Shown here: one piece after another, positions 26,133 through 33,682 of the stretch | Position numbering within the stretch: position 1 is the first letter of the stretch | How the letters are laid out: the number at the start of each line of letters is the position of its first letter | NCBI GenBank assembly: GCA_001874325.1 | Contig: MPCW01000016.1 | Location: 1-53,444 of the forward strand | Origin: Flavobacterium sp. MedPE-SWcel | GTDB lineage: Bacteria > Bacteroidota > Bacteroidia > Flavobacteriales > Flavobacteriaceae | Reading direction: 5' to 3' | Length of the DNA stretch: 53,444 nt | Made by a program: the position numbers and the translations under genes | The notes under the pieces: model-generated | Databases searched by the model: none | The model's input: only the letters and a program-made list of their open reading frames with translations | What the model was told of the DNA's origin: nothing

Positions 26133-27608
26133 ATGGGTAAGAACTTAACTAAACGATCGGAAGATTATTCTAAATGGTATAATGAACTGGTTGTAAAAGC
26201 AGACCTTGCAGAGAACTCAGCTGTAAGAGGATGTATGGTAATAAAACCATACGGCTATGCAATTTGGGAAAAAATGCAAGCAGAGTTAGATAGAATGTTT
26301 AAAGAAACAGGTCATGAAAATGCTTATTTCCCACTGTTTATACCTAAATCTTATTTTAGTAAAGAGGCAAGCCATGTAGATGGCTTTGCAAAAGAGTGTG
26401 CTGTAGTTACTCATTATAGACTAAGAACAGGTGAGGATGGTAAAACAATAGAAGTAGATCCTGATGCTAAATTAGAAGAAGAACTTATAGTACGTCCAAC
26501 TTCTGAGACTATTATATGGGATACTTATAAAGGATGGATACAATCATATCGTGATTTACCAATATTAGTAAACCAATGGGCTAATGTAGTGCGTTGGGAA
26601 ATGAGAACAAGATTGTTTTTGCGTACAGCTGAATTTTTATGGCAAGAAGGGCATACTGCTCATGCAACAGAAAAAGAAGCAGTAGCAGAGGCAGAACAAA
26701 TGATGAATGTATATGCTGATTTTGCAGAAAACTTTATGGCTATACCGGTTGTAAAAGGAGTAAAAACAGCAAATGAGCGTTTTGCAGGAGCAATAGAAAC
26801 ATATTGTATTGAAGCATTAATGCAAGATGGTAAGGCATTACAAGCAGGTACATCTCACTTTTTAGGGCAGAACTTTGCTAAAGCATTTGATGTTAAGTTT
26901 GCTACTAAAGAAGGAAAGCAAGAGCATGTATGGGCTACGTCATGGGGGGTTTCTACTCGTTTAATGGGAGCGCTTGTAATGACGCACTCTGATGATAATG
27001 GGTTAGTGTTACCACCAAACTTAGCGCCAATACAAGTTGTTATTGTACCTATATATAGAAACGATGAGCAGTTTGATGCGATATCAGAAGAAGCGAAAGA
27101 ATTGATGGCTAAGTTGAGAAAGCTTAATATATCAGTTAAGTATGATAATAGAGATACGCACAAACCAGGCTTTAAGTTTAATGAATACGAGCTTAAAGGA
27201 GTTCCTGTACGTATAGCACTTGGACCAAAAGATCTTGAAAATGGTACTTTTGAAGTGGCTAGGAGGGATACACTTAGTAAAGAAGTTGTTGCTAGTGCAA
27301 ATATTATAGAGCATATACAGCAACTATTAGAAGAGATACAGGCAAACTTATATACTAAAGCTCAAACTTACAGAGACGAACATACTACAGAGGTAAACAG
27401 TTTTGATGAGTTTAAAGAGGTGTTAAATAACAAAGGTGGCTTTGTGGCTGCGCACTGGGATGGTACACCTGAGACTGAAGATAAAATAAAAGATTTTACT
27501 AAAGCAACTATTAGATGTATCGCTTTAGATAGGAAAGAGGAGTCAGGTACTTGTGTACTAACAGGTAAGCCTTCTACAGGTAGAGTGCTGTTTGCAAAAG
27601 CCTATTAA
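26133..27608 (+). CDS. proS: Prolyl-tRNA synthetase, archaeal/eukaryal-type (ProS type 3)
   Basis: Class II synthetase that charges tRNA-Pro. The 491-residue protein starts [20 protein letters not shown] and contains motif 2-like [24 protein letters not shown] (about 150-175), the active-site segment [17 protein letters not shown] (about 240-258), motif 3-like [30 protein letters not shown] (about 272-300), an anticodon-binding domain and a short C-terminal domain with Cys near 460 and 484. It lacks the large editing insertion of the E. coli type, which identifies the shorter archaeal/eukaryal-like form usual in Bacteroidota. It precedes the tRNA-Glu pair. Confidence 0.95.
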   Translation: MGKNLTKRSEDYSKWYNELVVKADLAENSAVRGCMVIKPYGYAIWEKMQAELDRMFKETGHENAYFPLFIPKSYFSKEASHVDGFAKECAVVTHYRLRTGEDGKTIEVDPDAKLEEELIVRPTSETIIWDTYKGWIQSYRDLPILVNQWANVVRWEMRTRLFLRTAEFLWQEGHTAHATEKEAVAEAEQMMNVYADFAENFMAIPVVKGVKTANERFAGAIETYCIEALMQDGKALQAGTSHFLGQNFAKAFDVKFATKEGKQEHVWATSWGVSTRLMGALVMTHSDDNGLVLPPNLAPIQVVIVPIYRNDEQFDAISEEAKELMAKLRKLNISVKYDNRDTHKPGFKFNEYELKGVPVRIALGPKDLENGTFEVARRDTLSKEVVASANIIEHIQQLLEEIQANLYTKAQTYRDEHTTEVNSFDEFKEVLNNKGGFVAAHWDGTPETEDKIKDFTKATIRCIALDRKEESGTCVLTGKPSTGRVLFAKAY

Positions 27609-27635
27609 AAATTTTAATTTTTTTTGTTTTGGTTA

Positions 27636-27665
27636 TTGCGTAACTAGAAAATAGTTGTATATTTG
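27636..27665 (+). promoter_or_regulatory. Promoter of the tRNA-Glu / rpsT unit
   Basis: TTG at 27636-27638, 19-base spacer, then TATATTTG at 27658-27665, a textbook Bacteroidota promoter. The 18 bases TATATTTGCACCCGCATT are identical to the start region of the tRNA-Lys promoter at 30595-30612. Confidence 0.85.
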
Positions 27666-27687
27666 CACCCGCATTACAGAAACAAAT

Positions 27688-27759
27688 GGCCCGTTCGTCT
27701 ATCGGCTAGGACGCCAGGTTTTCATCCTGGTAAGAGGGGTTCGATTCCCCTACGGGCTA
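27688..27759 (+). tRNA. tRNA-Glu (anticodon TTC)
   Basis: A 72-base cloverleaf with acceptor GGCCCGT / ACGGGCT, anticodon stem CCAGG / CCTGG, loop with TTC, and T arm AGGGG TTCGATT CCCCT. CCA is not encoded. First of two tRNA-Glu genes in a row. Confidence 0.96.
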
Positions 27760-27802
27760 CTACTTTCTTCTAAAAGAAAATAGATTTGTTTTAGTAATTA
27801 AT

Positions 27803-27874
27803 GGTCCGTTCGTCTAGGGGTTAGGACGCCAGGTTTTCATCCTGGTAACAGGGGTTCGATTCCCCTACGGACTA
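27803..27874 (+). tRNA. tRNA-Glu (anticodon TTC), second copy
   Basis: A 72-base cloverleaf with acceptor GGTCCGT / ACGGACT and the same anticodon arm (TTC). It differs from the first copy in the acceptor stem (one pair change), the D loop (AGGGGTTAGG instead of ATCGGCTAGG) and the variable loop. CCA is not encoded. Confidence 0.96.
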
Positions 27875-27913
27875 CAATAAAGAAATAATTAAGGATTTTT
27901 AAGATAAAAGAAA

Positions 27914-28165
27914 ATGGCAAATCATAAGTCAGCTTTAAAAAGAATAAGAACTAGCGAAAAGAAGAGAGTGTTGAATAAATACCAACACAAAACTACTCGT
28001 AATGCAATTAGAGCTATACGTGTGACTACTGATAAGAATGAAGCTTCAGAGAAATTATCTTCTGTAATATCTATGATTGATAAATTAGCAAAGAAGAACA
28101 TTATTCATGCTAATAAGGCTTCAAACCTTAAATCACAATTAGCTAAACATGTAGCTGCTCTTTAA
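27914..28165 (+). CDS. rpsT: 30S ribosomal protein S20
   Basis: An 83-residue basic, helical protein that binds 16S rRNA early in 30S assembly. The start MANHKSALKRIRTSEKKRVLN and the later HANKASNLKSQLAKHVAAL are characteristic of S20. It begins 40 bases after the second tRNA-Glu with no separate promoter box seen, so it is probably transcribed from the tRNA-Glu promoter. A terminator follows its stop. Confidence 0.97.
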   Translation: MANHKSALKRIRTSEKKRVLNKYQHKTTRNAIRAIRVTTDKNEASEKLSSVISMIDKLAKKNIIHANKASNLKSQLAKHVAAL

Positions 28166-28191
28166 TAAGCACTATTGTTAATAATATTATA

Positions 28192-28217
28192 AGCTCCCTA
28201 TCGGGGGCTTTTTTTGT
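28192..28217 (+). terminator. Terminator after rpsT
   Basis: AGCTCCC / GGGGGCT with one G-T pair and loop TATC, followed by seven T, about 27 bases after the rpsT stop. Confidence 0.85.
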
Positions 28218-28320
28218 TTGTATATTTTGTAATGCTTTTATTTTTTTTAAATAAAAGCATTTTTGTTTGAAGTAAAAAGCTACTTCGTTCGTCTACTATA
28301 GTATAAGTACAAACAAAATA

Positions 28321-28875
28321 ATGTCATCAAATCAAAAACGTCTTATTTCGGATATTATAAAGGAGTTCGGTTCGCAGTTGTCGAGCTTTATTTCAGGTCG
28401 GGTAAATCAAGATGAGGATGCTCAGGATATATTACAAGATGTGTGGTATCAGTTAAGCAGGCTTACTAATATGGATGAGATAGAGAATATAAGTGCATGG
28501 CTGTATCGAGTTGCTAGAAATAGGATTACTGATCGCTATCGGAAGAAAAAAGACAACTTGTTAGAGGATTATGCTTGTGAGGTAGAAGATGGAGTTTTGG
28601 AGATACGAGATATACTTTTGTTAGATACAGCTAATGATCCTGAATTGGCTTTGTTTAAAAAAACATTTTGGGATGCATTATTGGTTGCATTAAATGAATT
28701 GCCAGAGTCTCAGCGCGAAGTTTTTGTACTTAATGAAATAGATGGTGTAACGTTAAGAGAGATTGCTGATAGACAACAAGAGGGGCTTAAAACTATTATT
28801 AGTCGTAAAGGATATGCGGTAAAGCATTTGCGAAGAAGGCTACAGGGGTTGTATAATGATTTAAATAAAAAATAA
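28321..28875 (+). CDS. ECF sigma-70 factor
   Basis: A 184-residue extracytoplasmic-function sigma factor. Region 2 has NQDEDAQDILQDVWYQL (about 29-45) and ISAWLYRVARNRITDRYRKKK (about 58-78); region 4 has LNELPESQREVFVLNEIDGVTLREIADRQ (about 122-150). Unlike the FecI-type factor at 11541, it has no FecR or receptor nearby. Its partner is a 111-residue two-helix membrane protein 13 bases downstream, which may act in its control. Region 4 is slightly odd: the helix-turn-helix second part reads RQQEGLKTIISRKGYAVKHL, less canonical than usual. Confidence 0.9.
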   Translation: MSSNQKRLISDIIKEFGSQLSSFISGRVNQDEDAQDILQDVWYQLSRLTNMDEIENISAWLYRVARNRITDRYRKKKDNLLEDYACEVEDGVLEIRDILLLDTANDPELALFKKTFWDALLVALNELPESQREVFVLNEIDGVTLREIADRQQEGLKTIISRKGYAVKHLRRRLQGLYNDLNKK

Positions 28876-28888
28876 AAACGAAAAAAAA

Positions 28889-29224
28889 ATGGATAATAAA
28901 GATTATCGTGATGCAGTAAAGTTTATGCTCTTTGTACCGCTTATTATAGGTTTGATATTTGGTATATCGGCTCTTGTAATGTGGTTATGGAATGCTATTT
29001 TGCCAGATCTTATAGGTGTTAATGAGGTGGGGTATTGGCAAGCGATGGGCTTATTGTTGCTCTCTAAAATATTATTTGGAGGTTTAGGTTCAGGTAATAA
29101 GTTTAAATCAGAGAAATCTTCAAAAAAGAAATATTCTATGTGTAGGGGTGTGGGGGATGTAGGTGGCGAAGATCAATCGAATTTTTTTGATGAAGATAAG
29201 AAGGAGAGTGATAGGTGTAAATAA
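28889..29224 (+). CDS. Small two-helix membrane protein paired with the ECF sigma factor
   Basis: A 111-residue protein with two transmembrane segments (about 11-33, KFMLFVPLIIGLIFGISALVMWLW minus edges; and about 48-66, YWQAMGLLLLSKILFGGL) and a charged cytoplasmic tail with two Cys (SMCRGVG, SDRCK). Proteins with this WNAILPDLIG...YWQAMGLLLLSKILFGG pattern commonly follow ECF sigma genes in Bacteroidota. The 13-base gap implies co-transcription. A role as membrane anchor or anti-sigma is inferred only; it has no FecR or zinc-anti-sigma motif. Confidence 0.75.
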   Translation: MDNKDYRDAVKFMLFVPLIIGLIFGISALVMWLWNAILPDLIGVNEVGYWQAMGLLLLSKILFGGLGSGNKFKSEKSSKKKYSMCRGVGDVGGEDQSNFFDEDKKESDRCK

Positions 29225-29282
29225 TGAAAAATGATAGGATAAAGAAATGTATTTGTTTATCTTTTAGATAAGTTTTTGAAAT

Positions 29283-29320
29283 AAAAATCGCGAGTAAACT
29301 ATGTTTGCTTGCGATTTTTC
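29283..29320 (-). terminator. Terminator of the methyltransferase gene
   Basis: AAAAATCGCGAG / CTTGCGATTTTT with one G-T mismatch around a 13-base loop, directly past the stop of the minus-strand methyltransferase gene. It may also end the sigma/membrane-protein transcript. Confidence 0.8.
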
Positions 29321-29327
29321 TATAGGA

Positions 29328-30140
29328 TTACTTTCTGGCTGCTACCATCATGTGTGGGCTTAGGGCTAAAGTGTCGGTGTTTGATTCTGTGGTGCGTATT
29401 AGTTTTAGTAGTTTTGATTTTTTGTTAGGGTTAAACCAATTTTCGAAAAAGTTTTTGTCTAACCAAGCTAACCCTTCTACGGCAAAATGTCCTTCTATTT
29501 TTAAATTGACATTTTCAAATTCTTTCCTCAAATTCTCTGGGCGATGAAAATAGGCAGGACCTAATATGCCAGGGAATTTTTCTGGAGGAAAATGTTCGCT
29601 AGTAGAGAGCTCGTCCATGCACATTGAAAATATTTCAGGTTTGTGAAACATACCGCTAGATAGTGCTGCAATGGTAGATGCTGTATAGGAAATCGCAAAA
29701 CCTAATATAATTCCGCCAGTTTTTAATACCCTTTTAGCTTCTTTTAAGGCTTCTGTGCGGTCTTTTTCTTTCTGGAGGTGGTATAATGGTCCGTGTAGGA
29801 CTAATATGTCAATACTGTCGTTATTGAATGGTAGTTTTTGTGCTTCTCCTATAACTGCTTTGAACTTTCTTTTAGAGGTGTTTGATCGTTGTTTAGCGGT
29901 TGTAATATGTTTTTGTACAGGATCTATTAAAGTAACGCTGTGCCCCATATTGCTTAGCCACGCTGCATAATGACCGGTACCACCTCCTACGTCTGCTATT
30001 GTTGATTTTTCAACTGTAATGTAGCGGCTAATGAGTTCTTTATTTCTTTCGAACTCTAATGGGCCTAATCCAGATTGTAGTCTTAGTTCTTCGTTGCTTT
30101 TGTTGTAGAAATCTTTTATTTCGGGATCTATGAGGCTCAT
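29328..30140 (-). CDS. Class I SAM-dependent methyltransferase
   Basis: A 270-residue protein with motif I STIADVGGGTGHYAAWLS (SAM-binding loop, about residues 46-63), the acidic motif II end VTLIDPVQKHI, and the motif IV region IDILVLHGPLYHLQKEKDRTEALKEAKRVLKTGGIILG, typical of UbiE/Methyltransf_11-like enzymes. An upstream in-frame TTG at 30170 lies inside a TATATTTG promoter box, so the ATG at 30140 is the real start. No neighbour reveals the substrate. Confidence 0.87.
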   Translation of the reverse strand: MSLIDPEIKDFYNKSNEELRLQSGLGPLEFERNKELISRYITVEKSTIADVGGGTGHYAAWLSNMGHSVTLIDPVQKHITTAKQRSNTSKRKFKAVIGEAQKLPFNNDSIDILVLHGPLYHLQKEKDRTEALKEAKRVLKTGGIILGFAISYTASTIAALSSGMFHKPEIFSMCMDELSTSEHFPPEKFPGILGPAYFHRPENLRKEFENVNLKIEGHFAVEGLAWLDKNFFENWFNPNKKSKLLKLIRTTESNTDTLALSPHMMVAARK

Positions 30141-30167
30141 GTTGCTTGTGGTAAAATTGTGATGAGA

Positions 30168-30175
30168 CAAATATA
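30168..30175 (-). promoter_or_regulatory. Promoter -7 box of the methyltransferase gene
   Basis: TATATTTG on the minus strand, 27 bases before the ATG at 30140. It contains the TTG that would otherwise look like a start codon. Confidence 0.55.
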
Positions 30176-30271
30176 GAGCAATAAATATAATTGCTATTGT
30201 GAGATCAGAGGTGTTTAAAAATAAAAAGAGAGATAAAATACATTATGATTTCATCTCTCTTTTATGCTCTG

Positions 30272-30353
30272 TGACCATGACTGGATTCGAACCAGCACGC
30301 CTATTGGCACCACCCCCTCAAGATGGCATGTCTACCAATTCCACCACATGGCC
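30272..30353 (-). tRNA. tRNA-Leu (anticodon GAG)
   Basis: An 82-base tRNA with a long variable arm typical of Leu. Acceptor GGCCATG / CATGGTC (one wobble), D arm GTGGTGGAATTGGTAGACA, anticodon stem CCATC / GGTGG with loop TTGAGGG, T arm with GGTTCGAATCC. CCA not encoded. Last gene of the Lys-Lys-Leu cluster. Confidence 0.94.
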
Positions 30354-30403
30354 TTAAATGAAAAAAGTTAAGCAGGCAATAATGACAGCTTAACTTTTTT
30401 TAG

Positions 30404-30476
30404 TGACCCGACTGGGGCTCGAACCCAGGACCCCATCATTAAAAGTGATGTGCTCTACCAACTGAGCTATCGAGTC
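30404..30476 (-). tRNA. tRNA-Lys (anticodon TTT)
   Basis: A 73-base cloverleaf with acceptor GACTCGA / TCGGGTC (one wobble), anticodon loop CTTTTAA, T arm GGGTTCGAGCCC. Identical in sequence to the copy at 30507-30579. Confidence 0.96.
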
Positions 30477-30479
30477 GTA

Positions 30480-30599
30480 GCATTAGGGAATGAAGATCTT
30501 TATTAGTGACCCGACTGGGGCTCGAACCCAGGACCCCATCATTAAAAGTGATGTGCTCTACCAACTGAGCTATCGAGTCGTTTGTCATTCCCTGAATGC
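30480..30599 (-). repeat. Inverted repeat enclosing a tRNA-Lys gene
   Basis: GCATTAGGGAATGA (30480-30493) and TCATTCCCTGAATGC (30585-30599) are complementary except for one bulged G. They flank the first-transcribed tRNA-Lys, so the precursor can fold into a stem that presents the tRNA. Confidence 0.85.
30507..30579 (-). tRNA. tRNA-Lys (anticodon TTT), promoter-proximal copy
   Basis: A 73-base cloverleaf identical to the copy at 30404-30476. It lies just downstream of the cluster promoter and within an inverted repeat. Confidence 0.96.
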
Positions 30600-30604
30600 G
30601 GGTG

Positions 30605-30636
30605 CAAATATACACATGTTTTATTTATTATTCAAA
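30605..30636 (-). promoter_or_regulatory. Promoter of the tRNA Lys-Lys-Leu cluster
   Basis: On the minus strand TTTG (30633-30636), a 20-base spacer, then TATATTTG (30605-30612), an exact Bacteroidota consensus. It is followed by GCACCCGCATT, shared with the tRNA-Glu promoter. Confidence 0.9.
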
Positions 30637-30708
30637 GCGATTTTATTATAAATTTGATTTTTTTTTGAGTAGAATTGTTTAAACACTTAATATGTAAGCT
30701 CTTATTAT

Positions 30709-31224
30709 ATGAAAAAAATTATTTTATGTGGGTATATGGCATCAGGAAAGACAACAATAGCGCATTTGTTGGCTAAAATGTCGAATATTGAGGCTATTGA
30801 TCTTGATGAAACAATAGAAAAACAGACAGGTAAAACCATAACGCAACTTTTTGAAGATGGAGGAGAAATACAATTTAGAAAGAAAGAACACTTCGCTCTA
30901 AGAGATATTATAGTAAAAAAGGAACAGTTTGTTTTGAGTTTAGGAGGGGGGACTCCTTGTTACGCTAATAATCATGAGTTTTTAAAGCAAGAAGATGTGA
31001 TATCTATATATTTAAAAACATCAATTAAAGAAATTGTAAATAGAATAGAAGGAAAGAGTAATGAACGTCCTCTATTGAATAATTTAGAGGGAGAGGAGCT
31101 ACAAGAGTTTGTGGCCAAACATATGTTTGACCGTAGCTACTATTATATGCAGGCAAAGCATATAGTAAATACTGATGGTAAACAGCCAAAAGATATAGTT
31201 AACGAGATAATGAAACTACTCTAA
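30709..31224 (+). CDS. aroK: Shikimate kinase
   Basis: Phosphorylates shikimate to shikimate 3-phosphate in aromatic amino-acid synthesis. The 171-residue protein has Walker A GYMASGKTT (8-16), the shikimate-binding Asp in IDLDETIE (about 36-43), the substrate Arg in IQFRKKEHFAL (about 54-64), Walker-B-like LSLGGGTPCY (about 76-85), and the lid Arg in NERPLL (about 119-124). Its last 4 bases overlap the convergent phosphoribosyltransferase gene. Confidence 0.95.
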   Translation: MKKIILCGYMASGKTTIAHLLAKMSNIEAIDLDETIEKQTGKTITQLFEDGGEIQFRKKEHFALRDIIVKKEQFVLSLGGGTPCYANNHEFLKQEDVISIYLKTSIKEIVNRIEGKSNERPLLNNLEGEELQEFVAKHMFDRSYYYMQAKHIVNTDGKQPKDIVNEIMKLL

Positions 31225-31715
31225 CTAAGGTAAGCATAAGCTTCATCATCTGTAAATACTACCTGTATGTGCTCTTTTAGTGATGTAGATAGCGATAAGC
31301 CTTTAAAATCAGCTTTAACAGGGTATTGCTTATGGTTACGGTCTACTAGTACGGCTGTCTTAAATTTTTTAAGAGGGACATCTAGAAAGTGTTTTACGCC
31401 ATATATTAGCGTAGTTCCTGAGTTTAATACATCATCGACTAACACAAGGGCTTTGTTGGTGTATTCTTCAGGAGGTAAAGATGTTTGTATTTTATCTAGA
31501 GGTTTTAGTTTGTTTACTTTTACCTCACACAAGGTTACCTCTAGGTCAGATATCTTTTTTAAGGCAGTAGCAAGCTTTTCTGCAAAAATGTATCCATTAC
31601 TAGCTATACCTGCTAATACAACTTCTTTTTCATCTGAAAAAGTTTCATATATCTGGTAAGCCATTCGTATTGTTTTATGTTCTATTTCCTGCTTTGTAAG
31701 GATAATGTGATTCAT
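31221..31715 (-). CDS. Phosphoribosyltransferase family protein (PyrR-like)
   Basis: A 164-residue type I phosphoribosyltransferase. The PRPP-binding loop is VLVDDVLNSGTTLIYG (about 91-106), and the C-terminal part AVLVDRNHKQYPVKADFKGLSLST (about 120-143) closely resembles PyrR (uracil phosphoribosyltransferase / pyrimidine attenuation regulator). No pyrimidine genes are nearby, so whether it regulates, salvages uracil or another base, or does both, is open. The start is ATG at 31715; 11 bases separate it from the methyltransferase gene upstream, suggesting one transcript from the Hsp15-like gene. Confidence 0.85.
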   Translation of the reverse strand: MNHIILTKQEIEHKTIRMAYQIYETFSDEKEVVLAGIASNGYIFAEKLATALKKISDLEVTLCEVKVNKLKPLDKIQTSLPPEEYTNKALVLVDDVLNSGTTLIYGVKHFLDVPLKKFKTAVLVDRNHKQYPVKADFKGLSLSTSLKEHIQVVFTDDEAYAYLS

Positions 31716-31726
31716 TATGTCGAGGA

Positions 31727-32311
31727 TTATTTTTTCTCAAAGATAAAAAAGAGTTCTTTACCTTCTCGTGGTTTAATAGAATTGTGAGCTGTTTCGAGTG
31801 TGTGTATTTTAAAAAGATCACCAAAACTTTTTTGGTATTCTTCGATACTTCCACCAAATGGAGGCCCTTCTTCTGTAAGAGGGAATTGAAATAATAAGCC
31901 TGCGAGTTTACCACCTGTAGCTAAAAGGCTATGCATTTTTTGTATGTACTTAGCCCTTAATGTAGGTGGTAAAGCACAAAAAAAAGTTTGCTCTATAATT
32001 AGATCATATTGACTTTTATGTTCAAAAAAATCGCCATATAGCAAATGCTCATTACTAAGTTCAGGGAGTCTTTTTTTAATGTTTTCTAATGGGGTAGGAG
32101 CTATGTCGAGTACATAACTATTGTTGAATCCTTTTTGAATTAAATATTCAAATTCATGACCATTACCAGCGCCAGGGACTAAAATTTTTGAAGATTTATT
32201 GGTAAGTTGATCAATATATGTTTTTATGGGTAATGTAATAGTGCCAGCATCCCAAGGGAAGGAGTCAGTTTGATAGCGATTCTCCCAGTAGTTTTTGTCA
32301 AGTGTTGTCAT
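31727..32311 (-). CDS. TPMT-like SAM-dependent methyltransferase
   Basis: A 194-residue small methyltransferase. The start LDKNYWENRYQTDSFPWD resembles the thiopurine/thiol methyltransferase (TPMT) family. Motif I is KILVPGAGNGHEFEYL (about 42-57). DLIIEQTFFCALPPTLRAKYI (about 104-124) and GPPFGGSIEEYQKSF (about 149-163) resemble the plant-type harmless-to-ozone-layer (HOL) branch, whose members methylate halides and thiocyanate. Substrate is not provable here. The start overlaps the Hsp15-like gene by 14 bases. Confidence 0.8.
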   Translation of the reverse strand: MTTLDKNYWENRYQTDSFPWDAGTITLPIKTYIDQLTNKSSKILVPGAGNGHEFEYLIQKGFNNSYVLDIAPTPLENIKKRLPELSNEHLLYGDFFEHKSQYDLIIEQTFFCALPPTLRAKYIQKMHSLLATGGKLAGLLFQFPLTEEGPPFGGSIEEYQKSFGDLFKIHTLETAHNSIKPREGKELFFIFEKK

Positions 32312-32699
32312 CGTCTGTGTTTTCAGTGTTCATAGGGTTTTCAGTATAATCATCAATATCCCTACGGTCTTTTTTAGTAGGTCTACCTGTTCCTTTAGCT
32401 CTGTAATAATCTTTAGATAATTTGAGAAGTTCTAAGTGTTTAAAAGCATCAGCAGGGGTTTCATCTTTACGATAAATGTCAACAAGCTTTGCTCCTACAC
32501 GGTTAGGAGGTATATCTATTACTGTAAATTTATAATTAATTTGATCGCGACGTACTGTTACTTTATCCGAAGGAAAAACTTCTCTAGCTGGTTTTACCTG
32601 TTGTTCGTTTATAGTAATATGCCCTTTTTTACAGGCTTCAGTAGCTATATTGCGGGTTTTGTAGTAGCGCGTGCACCATAAATATTTGTCAATCCTCAT
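32298..32699 (-). CDS. hslR: S4-domain RNA-binding protein, Hsp15-like
   Basis: A 133-residue protein. The S4 domain occupies about residues 1-60 (MRIDKYLWCTRYYKTRNIATEACKKGHITINEQ), as in Hsp15/HslR, which rescues stalled 50S subunits carrying peptidyl-tRNA. The rest is basic (GRPTKKDRRDID) and ends with an acidic tail (TENTDDDNT). The stop overlaps the start of the TPMT-like gene by 14 bases. The HslR name is a family-level assignment. Confidence 0.85.
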   Translation of the reverse strand: MRIDKYLWCTRYYKTRNIATEACKKGHITINEQQVKPAREVFPSDKVTVRRDQINYKFTVIDIPPNRVGAKLVDIYRKDETPADAFKHLELLKLSKDYYRAKGTGRPTKKDRRDIDDYTENPMNTENTDDDNT

Positions 32700-32781
32700 A
32701 CTAAATCTTAAAAATCGTTGTTATAGCTGTACAAAAATAAAGTAAAATTGTATCTTGCGCCATTAAAATAAAAAAATTAAA

Positions 32782-33672
32782 ATGAATAGATTTCTAAAGG
32801 TTTTTAGCCTGTTTTTATTAATTACATTCTTTGCTGCCTGTAATAAGGATGATGGCGCGTCTGTACCGCCGCCTAGAGATTATGCAGAACAGTATGTAAC
32901 AGAGAAAGCAGATATAGAAAACTACTTGAAAACACACTATATAGCTAATGTTGATGAAGATTTTAATGTAGAACTGGAAGAAATTCCTGCATTAGGAGGT
33001 GAAGTTTCTATTTGGGATCAAACGGATTACCAACTATTAACTAAAGAAGTAAACCTTAGTGATGTGAACTTTACACTATACTATTTAGTATTGCAACAAG
33101 GAGTAGGTGAAGCACCAACAAGAGCTGATAGAGTACTTGTGTCTTACAGGGGTACTACACTTGAAGGTAATCAGTTTGATTATAATCCTTTTCCACAAGT
33201 GTATTCTTCGCTTACAGGGACTATATTAGGGTGGCAAGAAGTTATACCAATGTTTAAAACAGGTGTCTATGTAGATGTGCCAGGTAGTCCAGATCCTGCT
33301 TCTTTTGAAGATTATGGTGCTGGGGTGATGTTTTTACCATCGGCTTATGGTTACTATGAAGCTGCTCGAGTAGGCATACCTGCTTATAGTCCTTTAATCT
33401 TTAGCTTTAAACTATATGATTTAGAGTATGTAGATAGTGATGGTGATGGAATTTTAAATAAAGACGAGACGGATAATGGTATCGATATTAGAGATTTTGA
33501 TAGTGATGGTGATGGTACACCTAACTATTTTGATATTGATGATGATGGGGACGGTTATTCTACTCGTTCAGAAATAACTATTCCAGGTTCTAATGATGTA
33601 TATGAGTTTGAAAATATACCTACTTGTGATGGAGGTGCTGTTAAAAAACACTTAGACCCGAATTGTTTCTAG
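32782..33672 (+). CDS. Surface lipoprotein with FKBP-type PPIase and calcium-type Asp repeats
   Basis: A 296-residue lipoprotein. The lipobox LITFFAAC gives Cys20, followed by NKDD, close to the K-(D/E)2 surface-export signal recalled for Bacteroidota. Residues about 70-215 form an FKBP-like peptidyl-prolyl isomerase fold (YYLVLQQGVGEAPTRADRVLVSYRG, later GWQEVIPMFKTG and LIFSFKLYDLEYV). Residues about 216-260 hold thrombospondin type 3-like calcium repeats (DSDGDGILNKDE, DFDSDGDGTPNYFDIDDDGDG). A GldI-type role in gliding is conceivable but not shown; the extra Ca repeats are unlike GldI. A near-consensus box TATCTTG precedes the gene. Confidence 0.85.
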   Translation: MNRFLKVFSLFLLITFFAACNKDDGASVPPPRDYAEQYVTEKADIENYLKTHYIANVDEDFNVELEEIPALGGEVSIWDQTDYQLLTKEVNLSDVNFTLYYLVLQQGVGEAPTRADRVLVSYRGTTLEGNQFDYNPFPQVYSSLTGTILGWQEVIPMFKTGVYVDVPGSPDPASFEDYGAGVMFLPSAYGYYEAARVGIPAYSPLIFSFKLYDLEYVDSDGDGILNKDETDNGIDIRDFDSDGDGTPNYFDIDDDGDGYSTRSEITIPGSNDVYEFENIPTCDGGAVKKHLDPNCF

Positions 33673-33682
33673 GAGTAAAAAC

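Noticed and set aside
30480..30599. Attachment site or integrative element at the tRNA-Lys genes
   Set aside because: The repeat is inverted, not direct, and no integrase or foreign cargo lies near; the duplicated tRNA is a simple gene copy.
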